DNA of 64,000 bases from Pseudoxanthomonas daejeonensis (GCF_010093205.1 NZ_PDWN01000003.1:186001-250000); one strand, 5' to 3'. Shown: positions 1 to 12,277, numbered from the stretch's first letter. Numbers and translations are program-made. Notes: generated from the letters alone by a model not told the origin.

Positions 1-80
1 CCGTCCAGCATCATGGCGATCACGCGGTCCTTCAGCTGGCGGTAGATGGGAGCGCCGTCGCTCCACTGGATGTCACTCAT
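1..80 (-). CDS. GntR-family (YtrA-like) transcriptional regulator, N-terminal fragment cut by the window edge
   Basis: Only the first 26 codons are in the window; the gene runs leftward off the edge. The visible residues (MSDIQWSDGAPIYRQLKDRV then IAMMLDG) match the start of GntR-type winged-helix regulators, where an 'IY.QL...I...I..G' helix opens the DNA-binding domain. The ATG lies 2 nt after the stop of the small gene at 83-331, so the two are almost certainly co-transcribed and translationally coupled. A GGTG-N16-CACC dyad over the shared promoter fits autoregulation by a YtrA-type repressor. The family call comes from the N-terminus and context only; the effector domain is outside the window, so the YtrA subclass is inferred. 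Confidence 0.72.
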   Translation of the reverse strand, partial: MSDIQWSDGAPIYRQLKDRVIAMMLD

Positions 81-82
81 GG

Positions 83-331
83 TCAACCCCGTGAGCGCAG
101 CGACTGCGCAAAGGAGAAATAGGGCATGGTCGAAGAGGCGCGGAGCCTGCGCGCCGGCCGCTCCGCGGCCGCGTCCAGGTCCGCGTCGCCGCGTGTCGCG
201 GCGGCCTCGGCGAGTCCATAATCACCACGGCGTCCATCGTGGTCGGGCAGCCACCGGGTCGTTCCCACGACCACCATGGCCAGGCCCAGGGCCATGAACC
301 AGGAGCGGTGGGCTGACAGGATGCGTTTCAT
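83..331 (-). CDS. small membrane protein upstream of the GntR regulator, function unknown
   Basis: This gene encodes 82 aa starting MKRILSAHRSWFMALGLAMV. Residues about 12-28 form one hydrophobic segment that could be a membrane anchor or an uncleaved signal. The remainder is charged and Ala/Arg-rich and ends in an aromatic stretch (STMPYFSFAQ). The chosen ATG has an AGGA ribosome-binding site about 9 nt upstream; a longer upstream frame exists but would begin inside or before the promoter. It is the first gene after the regulated promoter, followed 2 nt later by the GntR regulator. I do not recognise a domain. Its position suggests it is a target or accessory of that regulator, which is inference. 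Confidence 0.6.
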   Translation of the reverse strand: MKRILSAHRSWFMALGLAMVVVGTTRWLPDHDGRRGDYGLAEAAATRGDADLDAAAERPARRLRASSTMPYFSFAQSLRSRG

Positions 332-355
332 GCGGGTGTCCTGCGTTGGATGACT

Positions 356-379
356 GGTGTTGTATTCAACTATAACACC
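356..379. promoter_or_regulatory. GGTG-N16-CACC operator of a YtrA/GntR-type repressor
   Basis: GGTG occupies 356-359 and CACC 376-379, separated by exactly 16 bases. The inner bases continue the dyad imperfectly (GTTGTAT against ATAACAC). From memory, a GGTG-N16-CACC motif was reported as the binding site of YtrA in Xanthomonas citri; I could not check this here. The site covers the -10 element and the predicted transcription start of the leftward promoter, so binding would block transcription of the small membrane gene and the regulator. Confidence 0.7.
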
Positions 380-396
380 TAAACACGTCATGTCAA
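369..396 (-). promoter_or_regulatory. sigma70 promoter for the small membrane gene and GntR operon
   Basis: Reading leftward, a consensus TTGACA (-35, 396-391) is followed after 16 bp by TATAGT (-10, 374-369). The ATG at 331 lies about 30 nt past the expected start site. The operator at 356-379 overlaps the -10. Confidence 0.75.
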
Positions 397-453
397 CCAT
401 CACCTGCCCAACTGATGGCCTATATAGGTGCCGTTCTTCGTCAGGAGCTCCCC

Positions 454-1017
454 ATGTCGTTGAAGTCAATGATTTTCAAGGCTTTGTTGCTGGTCGTGGC
501 CGTGCCTGCGGTCGCTGCTGCACCGGCATTGCTGGATGTGGAATACCGCCCGCTGGCGTCCAAGACGGCGGTCAACCTGAACGCCCAGCAGGGCGGCAAG
601 GTCCTGCTGGTGGTCAATACCGCCAGCAAGTGCGGCTATACGCCGCAGTTCGAAGGCCTGGAAGCGCTGCAGAAGCGCTACGGGGCAGAAGGGTTTTCCG
701 TGCTCGGTTTCCCGTCCAACGATTTCCGCGGCCAGGACCCGGGATCGGAAAAGGAGATCCAGGAGTTCTGCACGCTCACCTACGGGGTGAAGTTCCCGAT
801 GTACGAGAAGGTGCACGTCACCGGTCCGGAAACCACCGCGCTGTACCGTCGCCTGCATGACGCCACCGGCGTGTCGCCCGGCTGGAACTTCCACAAGTAC
901 CTGGTCTCGCGCGACGGACGGGTCGTCGGCAACTGGCCGAGCAAGGTCACGCCGGAGGATCCGGGGCTTGTCGCGGCGATCGAGCGCGAGCTGAAGGCGC
1001 CTGCGCCGAAACGTTGA
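454..1017 (+). CDS. exported glutathione peroxidase family protein (Cys type)
   Basis: The protein is 187 aa with an N-terminal signal peptide (MSLKSMIFKALLLVVAVPAV, cleavage near AAA-AP at about 22), so it likely acts in the periplasm. The thioredoxin-fold body carries the family motif NTASKCGYTPQFEGLE with peroxidatic Cys60, followed by GFPSNDF and the WNF(H)KY(L) motif that supplies the conserved Trp and Asn. Cys replaces selenocysteine, as usual in bacteria. It would reduce hydroperoxides, probably with thioredoxin-like donors rather than glutathione. The ATG at 454 follows an AGGAG site at 443-447. An in-frame start at 415 would add a stretch that spoils the signal peptide, so I reject it. 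Confidence 0.88.
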   Translation: MSLKSMIFKALLLVVAVPAVAAAPALLDVEYRPLASKTAVNLNAQQGGKVLLVVNTASKCGYTPQFEGLEALQKRYGAEGFSVLGFPSNDFRGQDPGSEKEIQEFCTLTYGVKFPMYEKVHVTGPETTALYRRLHDATGVSPGWNFHKYLVSRDGRVVGNWPSKVTPEDPGLVAAIERELKAPAPKR

Positions 1018-1105
1018 GGGCGGGCGCTGTACTACTTCGCGCATGCGACAATGGCGCCGCGCCGGCCTCGCCGGTGGACCGAACAACCCCTCAGGGAATC
1101 AACGA

Positions 1106-2041
1106 ATGAACAACCGCATGCGCGGCGCCCTGGCGTCGCTGGTGATGGGAGCAAGCATGATGGCGGGAACTGCCGTGGCACAGGACAAGACGACGCTGGC
1201 GACCGAGAAGGACAAGGTGAGCTACGCGATCGGCCTGGACGTGGCGCGTTCGTTCCAGCCGATCGCACAGGACATCGATTTCGCCGCCATGCAGCGCGGG
1301 ATCGACAACGCGCTGGCCGGCGGCAAGCCGCTGTTGTCCGAGGAGCAGGCGCAGGCGACCCACATGGGCTTGCAGGCCGCGGTGGCCGCGCGCTCCGGGC
1401 AGCGCGTCCCGGGCATGCCGCCGGGTAGCGAGCCGCCGGTGCCGTCGAAGGAGCAGGTCGGCCTGCTGGTCGGTGGAAGCATGGTGGGTCCGTCGCTGCA
1501 GCCGCTCAAGGACGAAGTCGACACGGCGGTGCTGATGCAGGCCGTGCGTACCAGCCTGGGCAAGACCGGCACGCCGCTGATGAACGAGCAGGACGCGATG
1601 GCGACCATGCAGGCGTTCATGACCCGCAAGCAGAAGGGTGCGGGGGACAAGAACCGCGCCGATGGCGCCGCGTTCCTGGCCAAGAACCGCTCCGCCAAGG
1701 GCGTGCTCAGCACGCCGTCGGGCCTGCAGTACATGATCCTGCGCGAGGGCAGCGGCCAGCGTCCGCTGGCCAGCGACACGGTGCGGGTCAATTACGAGGG
1801 CAAGCTGCTCGACGGCACGGTGTTCGACAGCTCCTACGCGCGCGGCGAGCCGGTCGAATTCCCGCTCAATCGCGTCATCGCCGGCTGGACCGAGGGCGTG
1901 TCGCTGATGCCGGTGGGCGCGAAGTACCGCTTCTGGATCCCGTCGGACCTGGCCTACGGTCCGGAGGGCGCGGCGGGCGGCAAGATCGGCCCGAACGCGA
2001 CCCTGACCTTCGACGTGGAGCTGCTGGGCATCGCCCAGTAA
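1106..2041 (+). CDS. FKBP-type peptidyl-prolyl isomerase, FkpA/Mip-like, exported
   Basis: The protein is 311 aa. Residues 1 to about 25 form a signal peptide ending in GTAVAQD. An FKBP_N dimerisation region follows, recognisable by the phrase 'VSYAIGLDVARSF', with an unusually long helical linker to about residue 205. The C-terminal FKBP domain (about 205-311) shows SGLQYMILREGSG, VRVNYEGKLLDGTVFDSSY, VIAGWTEGVSLMPVGAKYRF and LAYGP, the usual active-site surroundings. It would catalyse prolyl cis-trans isomerisation and chaperone envelope proteins in the periplasm. The start is set at the first ATG followed by a good signal peptide, after a weak AGGGA. It is downstream of the peroxidase with an 88 nt gap. 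Confidence 0.88.
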   Translation: MNNRMRGALASLVMGASMMAGTAVAQDKTTLATEKDKVSYAIGLDVARSFQPIAQDIDFAAMQRGIDNALAGGKPLLSEEQAQATHMGLQAAVAARSGQRVPGMPPGSEPPVPSKEQVGLLVGGSMVGPSLQPLKDEVDTAVLMQAVRTSLGKTGTPLMNEQDAMATMQAFMTRKQKGAGDKNRADGAAFLAKNRSAKGVLSTPSGLQYMILREGSGQRPLASDTVRVNYEGKLLDGTVFDSSYARGEPVEFPLNRVIAGWTEGVSLMPVGAKYRFWIPSDLAYGPEGAAGGKIGPNATLTFDVELLGIAQ

Positions 2042-2065
2042 GCCTCCCGGCAGGCACACGCCGCA

Positions 2066-3418
2066 ATGCGCGTCGCGATCTTCGGCACCGGCTATGTCGG
2101 CCTGGTCACCGGGGCCTGCCTGGCCGCGGTGGGCCACGACGTGGTCTGCGTCGACGTTGACGCGGCCAAGATCGAGGGCCTGAAGAAGGGCGTGGTCCCG
2201 ATCTACGAGCCGGGCCTGGAGTCGATGGTCCGCGCCAGCCAGGCGGCTGGCCGGCTGCACTTCAGCACCGATGCGGCCGTCGCCGTCGCGCACGGCGAAA
2301 TCCTGTTCATTGCCGTGGGCACGCCGCCCGGCGAGGACGGCAGCGCCGACCTGAAGTACGTGCTGGCCGTGGCGCACACCATCGGCCGGCACATCGAGCG
2401 ACCGGTGGTGGTGGTGGACAAGTCGACCGTGCCCGTGGGCACGGCCGATCGGGTCCGCGATGCCATCGCCGCCGAGATGGCCGCGCGCGGCGCCGACGTG
2501 GCGTTCGACGTGGTCTCCAATCCGGAGTTCCTGAAGGAGGGAGCTGCGGTGGCCGACTGCATGCGTCCTGACCGGATCATCATCGGCGCCGACAACCCGG
2601 CCGCGGTGGCGCGGATGCGTCGCCTGTATGCGCCCTTCAACCGCAACCACGACCGTTTCGTGGTGATGGACGTCCGTTCGGCCGAACTGACCAAGTACGC
2701 GGCCAACGCCATGCTCGCGACCAAGATCAGTTTCATGAACGAGATGGCCAACATCGCCGAGCGGGTAGGGGCGGACGTGGAGGCGGTGCGCAAGGGGATT
2801 GGTTCCGATCCGCGGATCGGGTGGCACTTCATCTATCCCGGTGCCGGGTATGGCGGCTCGTGCTTCCCCAAGGACGTGCAGGCACTGGCGCGCACCGCCG
2901 AGCAGCACGGCTACTCACCTCAATTGCTCGAGGCTGTGGAGTCGGTGAACGAGCGGCAGAAAGGCCGGCTGTTCGAACTGGTCCAGCACCACTACGACCG
3001 GGGGGAAGACGAAGGCGTGCGCGGCAAGGTGTTCGCGGTGTGGGGCCTGGCATTCAAGCCCAACACCGACGACATGCGCGAGGCCTCCAGCCGGCGGCTG
3101 CTGGCGCAGCTGTGGGAAGCCGGCGCGACGGTCCGTGCCTACGACCCCGAGGCGATGGACGAGGCGCGGCGCATTTTCGGCGAGCAGGAGGGCCTGGTCC
3201 TGTGCGATTCGGCGCACGCGGCGCTGGACGGCGCCGATGCGCTGGTGGTGGTGACCGAATGGAAGGAATTCCGCAGCCCGGATTTCGCGCGGCTGCACGC
3301 GGCACTGGGTGACGCGGTGGTGTTCGACGGCCGCAACCTGTACGAACCCGAAGAGATCGAGGCCGCCGGCCTGGCCTACTACGGCATCGGCCGCGGTCGC
3401 TCGGTGCGCACGCCATGA
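2066..3418 (+). CDS. ugd: UDP-glucose 6-dehydrogenase
   Basis: The protein is 450 aa, the normal family size. The N-terminal Rossmann motif is [14 protein letters not shown]. The catalytic loop [16 protein letters not shown] contains Cys266, and the C-terminal UDP-binding domain includes [20 protein letters not shown]. It oxidises UDP-glucose to UDP-glucuronate using two NAD+, feeding exopolysaccharide or lipid A sugar pathways. The start follows the PPIase gene by 24 nt. The stop overlaps the next gene by 4 nt (ATGA), so ugd and slyX are coupled. No sugar-nucleotide or polysaccharide cluster is adjacent. Confidence 0.95.
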   Translation: MRVAIFGTGYVGLVTGACLAAVGHDVVCVDVDAAKIEGLKKGVVPIYEPGLESMVRASQAAGRLHFSTDAAVAVAHGEILFIAVGTPPGEDGSADLKYVLAVAHTIGRHIERPVVVVDKSTVPVGTADRVRDAIAAEMAARGADVAFDVVSNPEFLKEGAAVADCMRPDRIIIGADNPAAVARMRRLYAPFNRNHDRFVVMDVRSAELTKYAANAMLATKISFMNEMANIAERVGADVEAVRKGIGSDPRIGWHFIYPGAGYGGSCFPKDVQALARTAEQHGYSPQLLEAVESVNERQKGRLFELVQHHYDRGEDEGVRGKVFAVWGLAFKPNTDDMREASSRRLLAQLWEAGATVRAYDPEAMDEARRIFGEQEGLVLCDSAHAALDGADALVVVTEWKEFRSPDFARLHAALGDAVVFDGRNLYEPEEIEAAGLAYYGIGRGRSVRTP

Positions 3419-3678
3419 GCCCGGCACAGATCCCCATGCCCGGCTTCGGCGGCGACGGTCCGCTCGAGAGCGGACTGGACCAGCGCCTGGTGGAGCTGGA
3501 AACGCGGCTCGCATTCCAGGAGCACGCGTTGAACGAACTGAGCGAGGCCCTGGCCGATGCGCGCCGTGAAAGCGCGCGCAGCGAGGCCCTGCTGCAGGCG
3601 GTCCTGGCCGACCTGCGCGGCCTGCGCGGTTCGCTGTATTCCGATCCGGCCAGCGAACCGCCGCCGCCGCACTACTGA
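3415..3678 (+). CDS. slyX: SlyX family protein
   Basis: This is a small acidic protein of 87 aa. A Pro/Gly N-terminus is followed by a coiled-coil helix ([20 protein letters not shown]) and a Pro-rich, Tyr-ending tail (SEPPPPHY), which is the SlyX signature. Its biochemical role is unknown. The start ATG overlaps the ugd stop. The first 20 residues are longer than in E. coli SlyX, and an internal start near LESGLDQ has no ATG, so the full frame is kept. Confidence 0.85.
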   Translation: MSPAQIPMPGFGGDGPLESGLDQRLVELETRLAFQEHALNELSEALADARRESARSEALLQAVLADLRGLRGSLYSDPASEPPPPHY

Positions 3679-3737
3679 TCTACTTTCCTATTTCCCGGCC
3701 CGATCCGCGGCCATTGCGACCGTCCCACGCCACGAAG

Positions 3738-4421
3738 ATGACCGATACCCTCCGCGACCAGCTGCTCACCCTGGGCTTCAAGGCACCGGCGCCGCCCGAG
3801 CGAAAATCCCGGGAAGGCAACGACCACAGGGGCTCCGGCAAGCCCGTGCACGGCAAGCCCGCGCATGGCCGGCCCGCACACGACCGGCGTGGCCCGCAGG
3901 GCAGAGGGCAGCCGCAACCCGCCGGGCGCCCCGGTGGCGCAGGCGAGCGCACGCCTCGCGGACCGCGCGGCCCCGGCCCGTCGCAGCCCAGGTCCGGCGA
4001 GATGGACCTGGGCAAGGCCTACGCATTGCGCGCCCAGCACGAGAAGAACCAGCGCATCGAGGAGGAGCGGCAGAAGCAGGAAGAAGCGCGCCAGCGCCGT
4101 GAAGCACGGGCCAGGCTCGAGCAGCTCCTACAGGGCAAGGGCCTGAACGATGAGGCCGCCGAGATCGCCCGTCACTTCGAGTACGGCGGCAAGATCAAGC
4201 GGATATACGTCACCGCACCGCAGCTCACTGCGCTCAATGCCGGCGAGCTGGGCGTGGTCCAGGTCAATGGCCGCTACCTGCTGGTCGACGCTTCCGTCGT
4301 GGCCGAGGCCGAAACGGTGTTCCCGCAGGCCGTGGCCTTGCGGGTCGACCCGGATGCGCCTGCCGGCGACGATCCCTATGCCGATCCGCGCTACCAGGTG
4401 CCTGACGACCTGGTCTGGTGA
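3738..4421 (+). CDS. DUF2058 family (YaiL-like) protein
   Basis: The protein is 227 aa. It opens MTDTLRDQLLTLGFK, typical of DUF2058. A long basic Pro/Gly/His/Arg-rich linker follows (residues 16-90), then a charged helical region (KNQRIEEERQKQEEARQRRE). The conserved C-terminal domain contains YEYGG-like 'FEYGGKIKRIYVTAPQ' and GRYLLVD. The family is annotated as nucleic-acid associated, but no reaction is established. The ATG at 3738 is preferred to the in-frame ATG at 3714 because the family begins with MTD/MSN-LRDQL. The basic linker would suit RNA or DNA binding, which is inference. Confidence 0.82.
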   Translation: MTDTLRDQLLTLGFKAPAPPERKSREGNDHRGSGKPVHGKPAHGRPAHDRRGPQGRGQPQPAGRPGGAGERTPRGPRGPGPSQPRSGEMDLGKAYALRAQHEKNQRIEEERQKQEEARQRREARARLEQLLQGKGLNDEAAEIARHFEYGGKIKRIYVTAPQLTALNAGELGVVQVNGRYLLVDASVVAEAETVFPQAVALRVDPDAPAGDDPYADPRYQVPDDLVW

Positions 4422-4539
4422 GCGACTCCTGAGCCTGCACCCTAGCCGGATGCGACGTGTATCCGACGGCATGGTTGCGCGCGTTACCACGTCGCATCGC
4501 TTGCCCGCGGACCGTCCCGCCCGCTAGCCTGCCGGGCCT

Positions 4540-5265
4540 ATGGATAACCCCCTGCGCGTTCTCATCCACGGCGCCTCCGGGCGCATGGGCCAGGCCCTGC
4601 TGCGCCTGGCCGGCGAAGCCCCGGGCCGCTGGCAGGTGGTCGCGGCGGTGACCCGCCGCCCGCCGGCGCAACGCGGGGTCGACGGGGGGCCTTTCTTCGG
4701 GTCTGCCGAACTGCCGGGCGCGCCCGCATTCGACGTGGCGATCGACTTCAGCCTGCCGGAGGGGCTGGGCCCGGTGCTGGAGCTGTGCGTGGCACGCCGC
4801 TGTCCGCTGGTCTCGGGCACGACCGGGCTCGAGGACGGGCAACGGCAGGCGATCAAGGCTGCCGCGACCCAGGTCCCGCTGTTGTGGGCGTCCAATTTCA
4901 GCATCGGCGTCGCCGTCCTCGACGAACTGGTCGAGCGCGCCGCGCGCGCGTTGCCGGGCTGGGACTGCGACATCGTCGAGTCGCACCATGTGCACAAGAA
5001 GGACGCGCCATCCGGGACCGCGCTCACCCTGGGCGATTCCGCGGGGCGTGGCGGCGCAGAGCCGCGCTACGCCAGCCTGCGGGCCGGCGACATCGTCGGC
5101 GAGCACCTGGTCCAGTTTGCCGGGCAGGGCGAGCGGGTCGAGCTGGTGCACCGGGCGACGAGCCGCGACATCTTCGCGCACGGCGCGTTGCAGGCCGCCA
5201 GCGGGCTGCATGGGCGGGACGCGGGGCTCTACTCGATGCGCGGGCTGCTCTTCGGCGACAGCTGA
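4540..5265 (+). CDS. dapB: 4-hydroxy-tetrahydrodipicolinate reductase
   Basis: The protein is 241 aa, slightly shorter than the E. coli enzyme (273 aa). The nucleotide-binding motif is HGASGRMGQALL. The substrate loop SHHVHKKDAPSGTALTL carries the catalytic His and Lys, and VSGTTGL sits in the middle. The enzyme performs the second committed step of diaminopimelate and lysine synthesis using NAD(P)H. The missing 30 residues correspond to a compact central region rather than a broken end. No other dap gene is nearby; carA follows after a 186 nt leader. Confidence 0.93.
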   Translation: MDNPLRVLIHGASGRMGQALLRLAGEAPGRWQVVAAVTRRPPAQRGVDGGPFFGSAELPGAPAFDVAIDFSLPEGLGPVLELCVARRCPLVSGTTGLEDGQRQAIKAAATQVPLLWASNFSIGVAVLDELVERAARALPGWDCDIVESHHVHKKDAPSGTALTLGDSAGRGGAEPRYASLRAGDIVGEHLVQFAGQGERVELVHRATSRDIFAHGALQAASGLHGRDAGLYSMRGLLFGDS

Positions 5266-5304
5266 ATGCGCGGCCCCGGCGGACCCGCGGCAGTGCCCGC
5301 GGCG

Positions 5305-5333
5305 TTCCCTTTTTCGACCTTCGCCGGTACAAT
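5305..5333 (+). promoter_or_regulatory. candidate promoter of the carA operon
   Basis: TACAAT (5328-5333) is preceded after 17 bp by a weak -35, TTCCCT (5305-5310). The leader to the carA GTG would be about 110 nt. I found no clear ArgR or PurR box in it. Confidence 0.45.
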
Positions 5334-5451
5334 TCCCGCTCGCCTGTTACCCCAAACCACGGACCGGAGAGAAACCGAGTCCGCGGTTTTCTGCAGCCCG
5401 GCTCCGACGCGCCGGGTAGCGACAGGGCTCCCCCACACCAAGGCGAACGAC

Positions 5452-6573
5452 GTGACCCAACCCGCAATCCTCGTCCTCGAAGACGGCACCGTGTTCGAGG
5501 GTGAATCCGTAGGCGCCAGCGGCCTGTCGGTGGGCGAGGTGGTGTTCAACACCGCCATGACCGGTTACCAGGAGATCGTCACCGATCCCTCCTACGCCCG
5601 CCAGCTGGTCACGCTCACCTATCCCCATATCGGCAACACCGGCTGCACCAGCCAGGACGACGAGGCCGCCAAGGTCTGGTCGGCCGGCCTGATCGTGCGC
5701 GACGTACCGCGCCGCCCGAGCAGCTGGCGCAGCGAGGTGTCGCTGCAGGATTGGCTGATCACGCGAGGCGTGGTCGCCATTGCCGGCATCGATACCCGCA
5801 AGCTGACCCGCATCCTCCGCGAGCGCGGCGCCCAGAACGGCGCGCTGATGGCCGGCGAGGGCCTGGACGTTGCGCAGGCGCTGGAAGCGGCGCGCAAGTT
5901 CCCCGGCCTGAAGGGCATGGACCTGGCCAAGGTGGTCAGCACCGCCGAGCGCTACTCGTGGACCGAGGGCCAGCTCGACCTGGACCGCAACGCGTTCGTC
6001 CGTGCCGAGCCGAAGTTCAAAGTCGTCGCCTACGACTTCGGCGTGAAGACCAACATCCTGCGCATGCTCGCCGAGCGCGGCTGCGAAGTGACCGTCGTCC
6101 CGGCACAAACCCCCGCCGCCGACGTGCTGGCGATGTCGCCGCACGGCGTGTTCATGTCCAACGGCCCCGGCGACCCGGCACCGTGCGACTACGCGATCGA
6201 GGCCATCAAGGCGTTCGTGGCGAAGAAGGTGCCGCTGTTCGGCATCTGCCTGGGCCACCAGCTGCTGGCGCTGGCCGCCGGCGCGCAGACCGTGAAGATG
6301 GGCCATGGCCACCATGGCGCCAACCATCCGGTGATCGACATCGACAGCGGCCGGGTGATGATCACCTCGCAGAACCACGGTTTCGCCGTCGACGAGACGA
6401 CGTTGCCGGGCAACGTGCGCGTGACCCACCGATCCCTGTTCGATGGAACCAACCAGGGCATCGAGCTGACCGACGCGCCGGCGTTCTCGTTCCAGGGACA
6501 TCCGGAAGCTTCGCCCGGGCCACATGACGTGGCACCGCTGTTCGACCGTTTCGTGGCGTCGATGGCCGGTTGA
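5452..6573 (+). CDS. carA: carbamoyl-phosphate synthase small (glutaminase) subunit
   Basis: The protein is 373 aa from a GTG start with AAGG upstream. An in-frame ATG at 5266 would add 62 low-complexity residues absent from the family. The N-terminal CPSase domain begins [18 protein letters not shown]. The class I glutamine amidotransferase domain has nucleophile Cys266 in [13 protein letters not shown] and the His/Glu pair in [12 protein letters not shown]. It hydrolyses glutamine and passes ammonia to CarB for pyrimidine and arginine synthesis. The usual carA-carB adjacency is interrupted by a peptidase gene (6624-8531) on the same strand. Confidence 0.96.
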   Translation: MTQPAILVLEDGTVFEGESVGASGLSVGEVVFNTAMTGYQEIVTDPSYARQLVTLTYPHIGNTGCTSQDDEAAKVWSAGLIVRDVPRRPSSWRSEVSLQDWLITRGVVAIAGIDTRKLTRILRERGAQNGALMAGEGLDVAQALEAARKFPGLKGMDLAKVVSTAERYSWTEGQLDLDRNAFVRAEPKFKVVAYDFGVKTNILRMLAERGCEVTVVPAQTPAADVLAMSPHGVFMSNGPGDPAPCDYAIEAIKAFVAKKVPLFGICLGHQLLALAAGAQTVKMGHGHHGANHPVIDIDSGRVMITSQNHGFAVDETTLPGNVRVTHRSLFDGTNQGIELTDAPAFSFQGHPEASPGPHDVAPLFDRFVASMAG

Positions 6574-6623
6574 TCCCCGCCAGGCGCCGTCCGATGGAAT
6601 CCATGCACAACAGGAGTAAGGGA

Positions 6624-8531
6624 ATGCGACTGCTGAAAGGGATGCTGCTGGTGACGATGCTGGTGCTCGGCTTCAACGCCGGCGCGCGCGAAGTTCCGAT
6701 CCAGGATTTCTTCAAGGATGCGGAGTTCACCGCGCTGAGCCTGTCGCCCGATGGCAAGCACATGGCCGTGACGGTGCCGCAGGAAGACCGGACCGTGCTT
6801 GCGGTTCTGCGCGTCGCCGACAAGGGCGTGGTCGGCAAGTGGGACTTCGGTCCGGACCGGCATTTCCGCCAGGTCTACTGGGTCAACAATGATCGCCTGC
6901 TGTTCACCGTCACCTTCAAGACCGGGCGCTTCGATTTCGAGACGTCGAAAGGCGACATGTATGCGTCGAACATCGATGGCACCCAGCGCATCGACATTCC
7001 CAACGGTGCCTACTACAACATCGTCAGCCTGACGCCCGAAGATCCGCGCACGATCTTGGTCGAGCGCTCTGTCGAAACGTCGTATCTGTCCAAGCTCGAT
7101 ATCTATAACGGGCGACTGGTCACCGTGGCGACTGCGCCAGTGGAGCAGGGTAGTTTCCTGGTCGACCACGAGCGCAACCCGCGCTATGTCTGGGGCGCGA
7201 TGAACGATGGCACCAACGTCACCTACCGCCGCGATGGCGACAAGTGGACTCAGGTGCATCGTAGCGAGCGCAACGGCGCCACTTACCGCCCGATCGGCTT
7301 CGCGGGTGACAACCGCCACGTCTACATGGCCAAGGGCGTGGACGGGAAGCCGGAGTCGATCGTCCTGCTGGACAGCGAGACCCGCGAGGAAGAGCAGCTG
7401 TCCAGCAACGGGACGGTCAGTCCTTCCGCCTTGCTCTGGAGCAGCGACCGCAAGACGTTGCTGGGCGTCCAGTACGAGGATGGCATCCCTTACTGGGACT
7501 GGATCGCCCGCGACCATCCGGAAACCCTGGCCTATGCTGGCCTGGTCAAGGCCTTCCCGGGGAAGGCGATCAGCTTCCTTCGCCCCTCCGATGATGGCCG
7601 TTTCCTGGCCATGCGCGTGTATTCGGACCAGCAGCCGCCGGAAGCCTTCCTGTTCGATCGGCAGGCGGGCAAAGCCAGCTTCCTGACCGGCAGCATGGAA
7701 TGGATCAAGCCTGCGGAGATGTCGCAGATGAAGCCGATCAGCTTCAAGGCCCGCGACGGGCTGGAGCTGCATGGTTTCGTGACGATTCCGGCGGGTAGCA
7801 ATGGCAAGAACCTCCCGCTGATCATCAACCCGCATGGCGGCCCGCACGGTCCGCGCGACGAGTGGGGATTCAATCCGGAAGTGCAGCTGCTGGCCAATCG
7901 CGGCTACGCGGTGCTGCAGGTCAACTATCGCGGCTCCGGCGGTTACGGCAACGCGTTCGAAGGCCTGGGCTACCGCAAGTGGGGCACGGTGATGCAGGAC
8001 GACCTGACCGACGCGGTGAAATGGGCCGTGGCCCAGGGCATCGCCGATCCAAAGCGGGTCTGCATCTATGGCGCGTCCTACGGCGGCTACGCGGCACTGA
8101 TGAGCGCCGTGCGCGAGCCCGATCTGTACCAGTGCACGGTGGGTTACGTCGGTGTCTACGACCTGGATGCCCAGCGCAGTTCGGACATCGGCGACCACGA
8201 AGCCGGCCGCAACTACCTCAAGGATGTCTATCCGCCGACCAAAGCCGAGCGCGTGGCGCAATCGCCCGCGTACGGGGTGGACAGGCTGAAGGCCCCGGTG
8301 ATGCTGGTCCATGGCGCCAAGGACCAGCGCGTGCCGATCAAGAACATGAATTTCCTGATCGACCAGATGGGCAAGGTCGGCAAGCAGCCCGAGGTCGTGG
8401 TGGTCGAGTCCAAGGAGGGCCACGGCTTCCGTGACGTGCAGAACAACGTGAACCTCTATACGAAGATGCTGGCCTTCTTCGACAAGCACATCGGCCCCGG
8501 TGCGACCAGCGCCCCGGCCGGAAGCCCCTGA
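6624..8531 (+). CDS. S9 family (prolyl oligopeptidase-like) serine peptidase, exported
   Basis: The protein is 635 aa. A signal peptide (MRLLKGMLLVTMLVLGFNAG, cut near AGA-RE) implies periplasmic action. The N-terminal half resembles a beta-propeller (repeats such as LSLSPDGKHMAV). The C-terminal alpha/beta-hydrolase domain has INPHGGPHGPRDEWGFN, nucleophile Ser485 in YGASYGGYAALMS, Asp in VHGAKDQRVP and His in KEGHGF. It would hydrolyse short peptides, in the dipeptidyl/acylaminoacyl peptidase class. The ATG at 6624 has AGGAG 7 nt upstream; in-frame ATGs at 6594 and 6603 lack this. The gene lies 50 nt after carA and 30 nt before carB, so it is probably co-transcribed with them. Confidence 0.92.
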   Translation: MRLLKGMLLVTMLVLGFNAGAREVPIQDFFKDAEFTALSLSPDGKHMAVTVPQEDRTVLAVLRVADKGVVGKWDFGPDRHFRQVYWVNNDRLLFTVTFKTGRFDFETSKGDMYASNIDGTQRIDIPNGAYYNIVSLTPEDPRTILVERSVETSYLSKLDIYNGRLVTVATAPVEQGSFLVDHERNPRYVWGAMNDGTNVTYRRDGDKWTQVHRSERNGATYRPIGFAGDNRHVYMAKGVDGKPESIVLLDSETREEEQLSSNGTVSPSALLWSSDRKTLLGVQYEDGIPYWDWIARDHPETLAYAGLVKAFPGKAISFLRPSDDGRFLAMRVYSDQQPPEAFLFDRQAGKASFLTGSMEWIKPAEMSQMKPISFKARDGLELHGFVTIPAGSNGKNLPLIINPHGGPHGPRDEWGFNPEVQLLANRGYAVLQVNYRGSGGYGNAFEGLGYRKWGTVMQDDLTDAVKWAVAQGIADPKRVCIYGASYGGYAALMSAVREPDLYQCTVGYVGVYDLDAQRSSDIGDHEAGRNYLKDVYPPTKAERVAQSPAYGVDRLKAPVMLVHGAKDQRVPIKNMNFLIDQMGKVGKQPEVVVVESKEGHGFRDVQNNVNLYTKMLAFFDKHIGPGATSAPAGSP

Positions 8532-8561
8532 GTCCCCCACAGGGAACAAGCAGAGAACGAA

Positions 8562-11800
<3,239 letters not shown>

Positions 11801-11804
<4 letters not shown>

Positions 11805-12277
11805 GGGCGCCGATGACGCTGCAGGGCGCCGTGCGCCTGCGCGAGGAACTGGACCACCTGAAGTCGGTGAAGCGGCCGGAAGTGATCGCCGCGATCGCCG
11901 AGGCCCGCGCCCATGGCGACCTCAAGGAGAACGCCGAGTACCACGCCGCGCGCGAGCAGCAGGGCTTCATCGAGGGCCGGATCAAGCAGCTCGAGGGCGA
12001 GCTCTCGCACGCCGACCTGATCGACGTGGCCAAGCTCAACGCCGGCAGCAAGGTGGTGTTCGGCGCGACCGTGACCCTGGCCGACGTCGAGACTGACGAG
12101 GAAGTCCGCTACCAGATCGTTGGCGACCTGGAAGCGGACATCAAGCAGGGCCAGATCGCGATCTCCTCGCCGGTGGCGCGTGCGCTGATCGGCAAGGAAG
12201 AGGGCGACGAAGTCGTGATCGACGCGCCCGGTGGCAAGCGCGAGTACGAAATCGCCGGCGTCGCCTACCTCGGCTGA
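11801..12277 (+). CDS. greA: transcription elongation factor GreA
   Basis: The protein is 158 aa, the standard length. The N-terminal coiled coil includes [20 protein letters not shown], with the acidic tip residues D and E that enter the RNA polymerase secondary channel. The C-terminal FKBP-like domain ends [18 protein letters not shown]. It stimulates RNA cleavage by backtracked polymerase. The first ATG overlaps carB; a second ATG at 11813 is possible, but xanthomonad GreA proteins commonly begin MRAPMT. It overlaps rpfE by one base (TGATG). Confidence 0.96.
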
